The notes under the pieces: model-generated | Database searches by the model: none | Seen by the model: the letters and a program-made list of their open reading frames with translations, nothing else | What the model was told of the DNA's origin: nothing | Assembly (NCBI GenBank): GCA_964246975.1 | Contig: CAXTSL010000131.1 | Coordinates: forward strand, 1-5,014 | Source of the DNA: Glacieibacterium sp964246975 | GTDB lineage: Bacteria > Pseudomonadota > Alphaproteobacteria > Sphingomonadales > Sphingomonadaceae | Reading direction: 5' to 3' | Length of the DNA: 5,014 bases | In this document: positions 1-4,415 of the stretch, in pieces | Position numbering within the stretch: position 1 is the first letter of the stretch | How the letters are laid out: the number at the start of each line of letters is the position of its first letter | Position numbers and translations under genes: made by a program

Positions 1-54
1 GACCCTCCCCTCTCTCGGTTCGCAAGGGCTCACCGGGAGGGGAGGGGGAAGAAG
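1..54 (+). repeat. GC-rich intergenic hairpin repeat, copy A
   Basis: This stretch matches positions 4343-4396 in the same orientation, with 50 of 54 bases identical (differences at repeat positions 27, 34, 39 and 49). It starts with GACCCTCCCCTCTCTCGG and ends in a purine-rich GGGAGGGGAGGGGG block, so the two ends can pair into an imperfect hairpin around a loop containing TTCGCAAG. A shorter inverted relative lies at 4250-4286. The copy may extend past the left edge of the window. It is non-coding, intergenic and multi-copy, like the REP-type palindromic elements common in alphaproteobacterial genomes. I see no transposase or target-site duplication. Confidence 0.75.
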
Positions 55-73
55 AGGAAGGTCGCCGGCCGCC

Positions 74-102
74 TTGACTTTTCGCGGCCCCGCCGCCATT
101 GC
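74..102 (+). promoter_or_regulatory. candidate sigma-70 promoter of rpmG
   Basis: A good -35 hexamer, TTGACT (74-79), is followed after a 17-nt spacer by CATTGC (97-102), a poor -10 match. Transcription would start near 109, giving a leader of about 44 nt before the rpmG start. The support is the -35 match, the spacing and the location just upstream of a housekeeping gene; the -10 is weak, so the exact position is uncertain. Confidence 0.35.
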
Positions 103-152
103 CGCGCCTCACGTCGCGCCCGGTCAACCGTCGGCGCCTCCAAGGATTCGAC

Positions 153-326
153 ATGGCCAAGCCGACTACCCTTAAGATCAAGCTCGTTTCGACCGCCGAC
201 ACCGGCTATTACTACGTCACGACGAAGAACCCGCGCAGTCCGAACACCTCGGAAAAGCTGATCTTCCGCAAATACGATCCCGTCGCGCGCAAGCACGTCG
301 AGTTCAAGGAAGCCAAGATTAAGTAG
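153..326 (+). CDS. rpmG: 50S ribosomal protein L33 (bL33)
   Basis: This is bL33, a small basic protein of the large ribosomal subunit near the E site. The 57 residues begin MAKPTTLKIKLVSTADTGYY and end RKYDPVARKHVEFKEAKIK, both typical of proteobacterial L33. It has no CxxC pairs, so it is the zinc-independent form. The ATG at 153 is chosen because the family starts at MAKPT and because AAGGAT (142-147) lies 5 nt upstream; an in-frame ATG at 99 would add 18 residues foreign to the family. The region around residues 27-36 (NPRSPNTSEK) seems two residues longer than the usual 55-residue form. It is monocistronic here and converges on the GGDEF gene, 15 nt away. A pleD-rpmG neighbourhood is, from memory, common in alphaproteobacteria. 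Confidence 0.97.
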   Translation: MAKPTTLKIKLVSTADTGYYYVTTKNPRSPNTSEKLIFRKYDPVARKHVEFKEAKIK

Positions 327-335
327 GTTCGGGTT

Positions 336-350
336 GCGGCCTCAGGCCGC
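336..350. terminator. possible bidirectional terminator hairpin
   Basis: GCGGCCTCAGGCCGC is a near-perfect palindrome with 7-nt arms and a single central base; in RNA it would form a stem of 5-6 bp with a 3-5 nt loop. It starts 10 nt after the rpmG stop and covers the stop codon of the convergent GGDEF gene (342-344). No T-run follows on either strand (only GATTTCG on +), so it is not a canonical intrinsic terminator. Position between two convergent genes is the main support. Confidence 0.3.
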
Positions 351-1235
351 GATTTCGACGCGGTTGCGGCCGCCACGCTTGCCAGCATAAAGCGCCGTGT
401 CGGCGCGCGCCATGAGTGCGGCGGCATCGCCGTCGTCGTCGGTCAGCGCCGCGACGCCGATGCTGACCGTCACGCCGTGACCGGCGAGCCCGTCGACGGG
501 CGTCTGCGCCACGGCCGCGCACAGCCGCGCGGCGATCTGGCGCGCGGTCGCCAGATCCGTCGCGGGCATCGCCACGGCGATCTCGTCGCCGCCGAAACGC
601 GCGACGATATCGCGGTTCCTGAGGTTGGCGGTCAACCGTGCCGCGACCGCCGCGAGGACGCGGTCCCCCGCCGCGTGGCCGAAGGCGTCGTTGACGGGCT
701 TGAGCGAGTCGATGTCGACCATCATCACCGCCAGCGGCACCTTGAGCGCGCGGGCCGTCGTCACGGCGCGCGCGGCTTCGGCATCGAAATAATGGCGGTT
801 GTAGAGGCGCGTGACCGAATCGGTCATCGCCAGCACCCGCGCGTCGCGGGCGCGGGCGCGGAAATGCTCGGCGATGCCGGCCCGGCGCAGCATCAGGCGG
901 ACGCGCGCGACGATCTCGCCCGCGACGAGGGGCAGTCCGGCGACATCGGCGACCCCGGCTTCGAACGCGGCGACGAGCATGGCGTGGTCGTCGCGGGGGA
1001 CGAGACCGACGACAGGCAACGGGCGGCGCACGGCGGCGGCGTGCAGCGCGGCGAACGCCGGGGTCAGCACAGCGAGCGGCCCGTCGAGTTCGACCGCGAG
1101 CAACCCGAGACGGCCGGCGCGAATCTCGGTAGTCGCGATGTCGATCGCGAGATGCTCGACCGGATCGGGCGCGAGCGCGGCGGCGAGCGCGGCATGGTTC
1201 GCCGCACCGCCGACATAGGCCAGCCGCGTGTTCAC
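342..1235 (-). CDS. GGDEF diguanylate cyclase with degenerate receiver domain (PleD-like)
   Basis: This 297-residue protein probably converts two GTP to cyclic di-GMP. The C-terminal GGDEF domain runs from about residue 133 to 297: start motif TDSVTRLYNRHYF (138-150), metal-site Asp in VDID (D174), base-contacting N182 and D191 in VNDAFGHAAGD, active-site loop GGDEI (215-219), VSIG (257-260) and ADTALYAGKRGGRNRV (278-293). R206-x-x-D209 sits five residues before GGDEI, the canonical inhibitory I-site for product feedback. Residues 1-118 have the outline of a receiver domain, ending like one (FEAGVADVAGLPLVAGEIVARVRLMLRR), but the acidic pocket, phosphoacceptor Asp (A47 by position) and the conserved Lys (L103) are gone. 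PleD proper has two receivers and about 450 residues, so this is a shorter relative. It has no membrane segment and should be cytoplasmic. The start is GTG, the only in-frame start before the upstream stop at 1272-1274; no clear Shine-Dalgarno precedes it. Confidence 0.92.
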   Translation of the reverse strand: MNTRLAYVGGAANHAALAAALAPDPVEHLAIDIATTEIRAGRLGLLAVELDGPLAVLTPAFAALHAAAVRRPLPVVGLVPRDDHAMLVAAFEAGVADVAGLPLVAGEIVARVRLMLRRAGIAEHFRARARDARVLAMTDSVTRLYNRHYFDAEAARAVTTARALKVPLAVMMVDIDSLKPVNDAFGHAAGDRVLAAVAARLTANLRNRDIVARFGGDEIAVAMPATDLATARQIAARLCAAVAQTPVDGLAGHGVTVSIGVAALTDDDGDAAALMARADTALYAGKRGGRNRVEIAA

Positions 1236-1275
1236 CGCGCCGCCGCCGCCGTCATGCGTGTCGCGCCAAGGTCAT
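1232..1275 (-). other. two chained mini-ORFs overlapping the GGDEF start
   Basis: On the minus strand, ATG at 1275-1273 opens a 7-codon frame (MTLARHA) whose TGA overlaps a second ATG at 1255-1253. That opens another 7-codon frame (MTAAAAR) whose TGA overlaps the GTG start of the GGDEF gene at 1235. The three starts are exactly 20 nt apart and each junction has ATGA/GTGA geometry. They could be leader peptides that hand ribosomes to a gene lacking a clear Shine-Dalgarno, or a chance product of a GGC-repeat-rich stretch. No ribosome binding site precedes the first ATG. Confidence 0.2.
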
Positions 1276-1338
1276 TGGCCAATCGAACGATCCCCGCTAA
1301 GTCTCCGCCGCCCCCGCAGCAGATTGTGTTCCGTAGCC
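1236..1338. promoter_or_regulatory. divergent intergenic region with a 10-bp palindrome
   Basis: These 103 nt must carry the promoters of the leftward GGDEF gene and the rightward DUF3572 cluster, which start at 1235 and 1339. ATTGGCCAAT (1274-1283) is a perfect 10-bp palindrome and could be a small operator. For the + strand, TTGGCC (1276-1281) and TAAGTC (1298-1303) with a 16-nt spacer are a weak promoter candidate. For the - strand, TTGTCT (1349-1344) and CACAAT (1328-1323) with a 15-nt spacer are another; its -35 would lie inside the DUF3572 coding region. None is a strong match. Confidence 0.35.
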
Positions 1339-1635
1339 GTGATAGACAAGGATTTGGTTAACTGTCCGGTCGCCGGGTTGACCATCGACGCCGCTGCGAC
1401 GCTCGCCTTGCGCGCGCTGGCGCATGTCGCAAGCGATGCCGAACTGGGTCCCCGCCTGCTCGACGTGACCGGACTCGGCGTCGCCGACCTGCGGGCGCGC
1501 GCCGCCGATCCGGCGCTGCTCGCCGAGGTGATGGCGTTCCTCGCCGCGCACGAGCCCAGCCTCGTCGCGACGGCCCGCGCGCTCGACGTGCGCCCGCAAT
1601 CGCTGACCGACGCGCTGGAGATATTGCAGGCATGA
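1339..1635 (+). CDS. DUF3572 family protein
   Basis: This is a small protein of 98 residues from a GTG start. It resembles the alphaproteobacterial DUF3572 family, whose function is unknown: an N-terminal helix AATLALRALAHVASDAEL (19-36), then RLLDVTGLGVADLRARAADP (39-58), the family-typical FLAAHEPSLVA (67-77) and a helical C-terminus. It looks all-helical, acidic and cytoplasmic, with no signal peptide or membrane segment. The start is uncertain: GTG at 1339 gives a family-like length but has no Shine-Dalgarno. The frame is open back to 1228, but the extra proline/arginine-rich residues look like translated intergenic DNA and would overlap the divergent GGDEF gene. TTG at 1354 or 1378 is also possible. 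Its TGA overlaps the next ATG by four bases, so it heads the cluster. Confidence 0.8.
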   Translation: MIDKDLVNCPVAGLTIDAAATLALRALAHVASDAELGPRLLDVTGLGVADLRARAADPALLAEVMAFLAAHEPSLVATARALDVRPQSLTDALEILQA

Positions 1636-2237
1636 GACCGCTGCTGATCTGCGACTGCGACGAGGTATTGCTGCATTTCGTGACGCCGTTCGAGGCCTAT
1701 CTGTTTGAAACGCATGACTTGAGTTTAAGTCTCGACAGCTTCGCGCTGACCGGCAATGTCCGTCGCGCCGACGGCAGCGCGGTCGAGGCGCAGGATTTTC
1801 CCGGCCTTCTCGACGGCTTTTTCGACAGCCACATGCCGACGCAGACCCCGGCACCGGGTGCGGCGGCGGCGCTGGCGCGGATCGCCGAGGACGCCGACAT
1901 CGTCGTGCTGACCAACATCGCCGACCGCCACGCGGTGACGCGCACCGGCGAACTGGCGCGGCTGGGCATGCCCTACCGTGTCATCGGCAACAGCGGCCCC
2001 AAGGGTCCGGCGGTCGCGGCGCTGATCGACCGGTACGGTCCGACCCGGACGATCTTCATCGACGACCTGCCGCCGCACCACAAGTCGGTCGCTGCGTCGG
2101 CCCCCGAGACGCAGCGCCTGCACATGGTCGCCGAGGCGCGCCTCCACGCGCTGATCCCGGCGGCCAGCCATGCCCACGCGCGCATCGACGATTGGTCGCA
2201 GGCGCTTCCCTGGATCCTGTCGGCTATGGAGAGCTGA
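1632..2237 (+). CDS. HAD-family hydrolase
   Basis: This 201-residue protein is a haloacid-dehalogenase superfamily hydrolase, probably a phosphatase acting through a phospho-aspartate intermediate. All four HAD motifs are visible. Motif I is LLICDCDEV with nucleophile D8 and acid/base D10. Motif II is VVLTN with T94. Motif III is GPKG with K124. Motif IV is IFIDD with D144/D145. The segment between motifs I and II (about residues 14-80) is short and probably forms a small cap; the substrate cannot be read from it. No signal peptide is present, so it is cytoplasmic. The ATG is fixed by the ATGA overlap with the DUF3572 stop, and GGAG (1617-1620) lies 11 nt upstream. The close of the protein, HARIDDWSQALPWIL (182-196), is from memory a recurring feature of sphingomonad relatives. 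Confidence 0.88.
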   Translation: MRPLLICDCDEVLLHFVTPFEAYLFETHDLSLSLDSFALTGNVRRADGSAVEAQDFPGLLDGFFDSHMPTQTPAPGAAAALARIAEDADIVVLTNIADRHAVTRTGELARLGMPYRVIGNSGPKGPAVAALIDRYGPTRTIFIDDLPPHHKSVAASAPETQRLHMVAEARLHALIPAASHAHARIDDWSQALPWILSAMES

Positions 2238-2238
2238 G

Positions 2239-2700
2239 ATGAGTATCGACGACCGCCTCGTTACCCTCGGCATCGTGCTGCCGCGTGCCGCCGCGCCCGC
2301 CGCGAACTATGTGCCTGGCGTCGTGCACGGCGGGCTCCTCCACATCTCGGGGCAGATTCCCTTCGATGCCGACGGCGGGCTGGTGCGCGGGCGGCTCGGG
2401 GCCGACATGACGACCAAGGAGGGGGCCGCCGCAGCGCGGCTGTGCGCGATCGGGCTGCTCGCGCAGATGCAGGCGGCGCTCGGCTCGCTCGACCGCGTCA
2501 CCCGCGTCGTCAAGCTCGGCGTCTTCGTCGCGTCGACGCCTGAGTTCACCGATCAGCCTAAGGTCGGCAACGGCGCGTCGGACCTGATGGTCGAGGTGTT
2601 CGGGGAGAGGGGGCGGCATGCGCGGTCTGCGGTCGGCGTGGCGGCGCTGCCGCTCGGCGTGGCGGTCGAGATCGACGCCATCGTCGCCGTCGATGCCTAG
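2239..2700 (+). CDS. RidA/YjgF/UK114-family enamine/imine deaminase
   Basis: RidA proteins are small cytosolic trimers that hydrolyse reactive enamines and imines, such as 2-aminoacrylate released by PLP enzymes. The 153-residue product matches the longer subfamily: LHISGQIPFD (34-43), then HARSAVGVAALPLGVAVEID (127-146). R129 corresponds to the substrate-binding Arg105 of E. coli RidA and E144 to its catalytic Glu120, so it should be an active deaminase, not one of the Arg-lacking paralogues. The ATG at 2239 is chosen because GGAGAG (2228-2233) lies 5 nt upstream, it follows the HAD stop by one base, and the family begins near MSIDDRL; the frame is open further back, but that overlaps the HAD gene. 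The 3' end overlaps the next gene by eight bases. The natural substrate is not evident. Confidence 0.93.
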   Translation: MSIDDRLVTLGIVLPRAAAPAANYVPGVVHGGLLHISGQIPFDADGGLVRGRLGADMTTKEGAAAARLCAIGLLAQMQAALGSLDRVTRVVKLGVFVASTPEFTDQPKVGNGASDLMVEVFGERGRHARSAVGVAALPLGVAVEIDAIVAVDA

Positions 2701-3844
2701 CGGCTTCGGGCCCGAGGCGTACGAGGTCCGCGCCCGCGTCCTGACCGGCGTCGCCGACATCGCCGAGGCCGAGTGGAACGCCTGTGCCGGGGCGGGCAAC
2801 CCGTTTCTCCAGCACCAGTTCTTCGCGGCGCTCGAAGCCTCGGGCAGCGCGAGCGTCGACACCGGCTGGCAGCCCGTCCATCTCGCCATCGACGGCGCCG
2901 ACGGCAAGGCGGCGGCGATCATGCCCGCCTATCTCAAGTCGCACAGCCAGGGCGAATATGTCTTCGACCATGGCTGGGCGGATGCTTGGCACCGCGCCGG
3001 GGGGCGCTACTATCCCAAGTTCCAATCGTGCGTGCCGTTCACCCCCGCCACCGGCGCGCGGCTGTTGCTGCGCGATCCCGCGCTCGCGCCCGGCCTGCTC
3101 GCGGCAGCGCAGGCGCTGACCGTGCAGAACCACCTGTCTTCGGCGCATGCGACCTTCGTCGCGCCCGAACAGGTCGCGGCGTTCGAAGCGGCAGGGTGGC
3201 TGATCCGCATCGACCAGCAGTTCCACTGGCAGAACGACGGCTATACGAGCTTCGACGATTTCCTCGCCGCCTTGAGTTCGAGGAAGCGCAAGCAGGTCCG
3301 CAAGGAGCGCGTCGTCGAGCCCGGCATCGACATCGAATTGCTGACCGGCAGCGACATCACCGAGGTGCACTGGGACGCCTTCTGGCGCTTCTATCAGGAC
3401 ACCGGCGCGCGCAAATGGGGGCGGCCCTATCTGACGCGCGCGTTCTTCTCGATGCTTGGGAGCAGCATGGGCGACCGCGTGCTGCTCGCGATGGCGCGGC
3501 GCGGGCGGCGCTACATCGCGGGCGCGCTCAACCTGATCGGCGACGATTGCCTGTACGGACGCTATTGGGGGTGCAGCGAGGAGGTGCCCAACCTGCACTT
3601 CGAACTTTGCTATTACCAAGCGATCGACTGGGCGATCCGGCACGGCCGCGCGCGCGTCGAGGCGGGGGCGCAGGGGTCGCACAAGCAGGCGCGCGGCTAT
3701 CGCCCGACGCCGACTTACAGCGCGCATTACATCCCCAACGCCGGCTTCCGCGATGCCGTTGCGGGGTTTCTCGACGTCGAGCGCGCGGCGGTCTGCGCGC
3801 ACATCGAGGAACTCGACGAGGAGGGGCCGTTTCGCAAGGCGTGA
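2693..3844 (+). CDS. FemAB-like (DUF482/COG3146) GNAT-type N-acyltransferase
   Basis: This 383-residue protein resembles the DUF482/FemAB_like family, predicted acyltransferases with a GNAT-type fold whose substrates are not established. Family-like stretches are NPFLQHQFFAALE (36-48), the basic SSRKRKQVRKER (195-206) after DDFLAAL, DCLYGRYWGCSEEVPNLHFE (285-304), YYQAIDWAI (307-315) and GAQGSHKQARGY (325-336), which ends the core fold. There is no signal peptide or membrane segment, so it should act in the cytoplasm; the family is sometimes labelled peptidoglycan-related by analogy with FemAB, which I would not assume here. The ATG at 2693 overlaps the ridA stop by eight bases and has no obvious Shine-Dalgarno, suggesting translational coupling. 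The frame is open back to 2618, but those residues are an Arg/Ser-rich shadow of ridA. Confidence 0.88.
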   Translation: MPSGFGPEAYEVRARVLTGVADIAEAEWNACAGAGNPFLQHQFFAALEASGSASVDTGWQPVHLAIDGADGKAAAIMPAYLKSHSQGEYVFDHGWADAWHRAGGRYYPKFQSCVPFTPATGARLLLRDPALAPGLLAAAQALTVQNHLSSAHATFVAPEQVAAFEAAGWLIRIDQQFHWQNDGYTSFDDFLAALSSRKRKQVRKERVVEPGIDIELLTGSDITEVHWDAFWRFYQDTGARKWGRPYLTRAFFSMLGSSMGDRVLLAMARRGRRYIAGALNLIGDDCLYGRYWGCSEEVPNLHFELCYYQAIDWAIRHGRARVEAGAQGSHKQARGYRPTPTYSAHYIPNAGFRDAVAGFLDVERAAVCAHIEELDEEGPFRKA

Positions 3845-3869
3845 CTGCCACCGCTTGCTGCGCTAGGAT
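3841..3869 (+). promoter_or_regulatory. candidate sigma-70 promoter of the small secreted-protein gene
   Basis: GTGACT (3841-3846, overlapping the stop codon of the acyltransferase gene) and TAGGAT (3864-3869) are separated by 17 nt and each match four of six consensus bases. Transcription would begin near 3876, after the in-frame ATG at 3868 but before the ATG at 3904, which agrees with the signal-peptide-based start choice. It suggests the downstream gene can be transcribed separately from the four-gene cluster. Confidence 0.35.
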
Positions 3870-3903
3870 GCGCGCGGGGTCCCCGGGGGCGGAGACGGCG
3901 ACG

Positions 3904-4242
3904 ATGCGCGGACTGGTGTTCTTGAGCTTGGTTGTCGCGGTGCCGGCGCTCGCCGCGCCCGAACCGGCGGGCCAAGTGTATCGCCTCGCGCCCGAGGAAA
4001 TCGCGCGCCTCGCCGACGCACCGCCGCCCGCCTTCGACCCGCTGTTCGACCGCTCGCTGTACGACGGCGTCGAGGCAAAGCGCAACCGCGGCGTACACGG
4101 CGAAATCGGCGCGTTCGTCGGCAGCGGCGGCGCGCGCGGCGTCTTCGGCACGGCGGCAGTGCCGCTGGGCGACCGGGGCTTCGCGACCCTTTCTTTCGAG
4201 GATAGTCGCAGCGACGACCGGAGCTGGCGGCGGCGGCGGTAG
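3904..4242 (+). CDS. small predicted secreted protein of unknown function
   Basis: This 112-residue product starts with a clear Sec-type signal peptide: M-R, a hydrophobic core GLVFLSLVVAVPALA (3-17), and likely cleavage after ALA17 or AA18. The mature part begins acidic and proline-rich (APEPAGQVYRLAPEEIARLA, then PPPAFDPLFDRSLYDG). It continues into a glycine-rich, strand-like block HGEIGAFVGSGGARGVFGTA (65-84) and AVPLGDRGFATLSFEDSR (85-102), resembling uncharacterised exported sphingomonad proteins I recall only by pattern. It ends W-R-R-R-R from a CGG run. The ATG at 3904 is preferred over the in-frame ATG at 3868 because it starts the signal peptide directly and GGAG (3891-3894) lies 9 nt upstream. 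The periplasm or cell surface is the likely location. No function can be assigned. A repeat hairpin begins eight bases after its stop. Confidence 0.7.
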   Translation: MRGLVFLSLVVAVPALAAPEPAGQVYRLAPEEIARLADAPPPAFDPLFDRSLYDGVEAKRNRGVHGEIGAFVGSGGARGVFGTAAVPLGDRGFATLSFEDSRSDDRSWRRRR

Positions 4243-4249
4243 CATTTTT

Positions 4250-4286
4250 CCCTCCCCTCCCCGCGAAGCGGAGAGAGGGGAGGGTC
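4250..4286 (-). repeat. GC-rich intergenic hairpin repeat, short inverted copy B-left
   Basis: Read on the minus strand, this 37-nt unit begins GACCCTCCCCTCTCTC, identical to the first 16 bases of the copies at 1-54 and 4343-4396. It ends in GGGGAGGGGAGGG but has a loop about ten bases shorter (CGCTTCGCG in place of the TTCGCAAG-containing loop). It is therefore a second variant of the same element. On + it follows a T5 run (4245-4249) just after the stop of the small secreted-protein gene. Confidence 0.65.
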
Positions 4287-4358
4287 GGGGTGGGGTGTCG
4301 CGCCACGAAGGAAAGCCGTCGTGTGGAAACACTCCCCACCCCGACCCTCCCCTCTCTC
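4271..4358. repeat. 25-bp perfect inverted repeat (large stem-loop)
   Basis: Positions 4271-4295 and 4334-4358 are exact reverse complements over 25 bases, separated by 38 nt (4296-4333). Two further pairs follow inside after one mismatch (4297-4298 with 4331-4332). Transcribed from either side it would form a very stable hairpin between the convergent small secreted-protein gene and panC, so it may act as a roadblock or 3'-end protecting structure for both. It arises from head-to-head copies of the intergenic repeat, a REP-pair (BIME-like) arrangement. Confidence 0.8.
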
Positions 4359-4396
4359 GGTTCGCAAGCGCTCACTGGGAAGGGAGGGGGCAGAAG
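4343..4396 (+). repeat. GC-rich intergenic hairpin repeat, copy B-right
   Basis: This matches positions 1-54 at 50 of 54 bases in the same orientation. Upstream bases CCCCACCCC (4334-4342) are shared, inverted, with the B-left copy, so the full element probably starts at 4334. It ends 19 nt before the panC stop codon and could attenuate transcripts from either side, though no T-run follows on either strand. Confidence 0.75.
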
Positions 4397-4415
4397 TTCC
4401 GCGCTCCCGAGAAGA

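Noticed and set aside
477..1361. Plus-strand frame of 294 codons opposite the GGDEF gene
   Set aside because: Composition is Arg/Gly/Asp-rich without motifs, and the opposite strand carries an unmistakable GGDEF domain.
1725..2273. Minus-strand frame of 182 codons opposite the HAD gene
   Set aside because: Shadow frame; the + strand has all four HAD motifs in order.
2558..3802. Long minus-strand open frame of 414 codons opposite the acyltransferase gene
   Set aside because: Its product is dominated by Arg, Ala, Asp and Val with no recognisable motif, and it is the antisense shadow of two well-supported genes. Long antisense frames are expected at this GC content.
2773..3843. Plus-strand frame of about 357 codons upstream of and in frame with the small secreted-protein gene
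   Set aside because: Arg/Ala-rich out-of-frame reading of the acyltransferase gene; only the part from 3904 on looks like a real protein with a signal peptide and ribosome binding site.
4243..4415. Possible CRISPR-like array from the repeated GC-rich units
   Set aside because: Only two units here, in opposite orientation, with no regular spacers and no cas genes; they are hairpin intergenic repeats.
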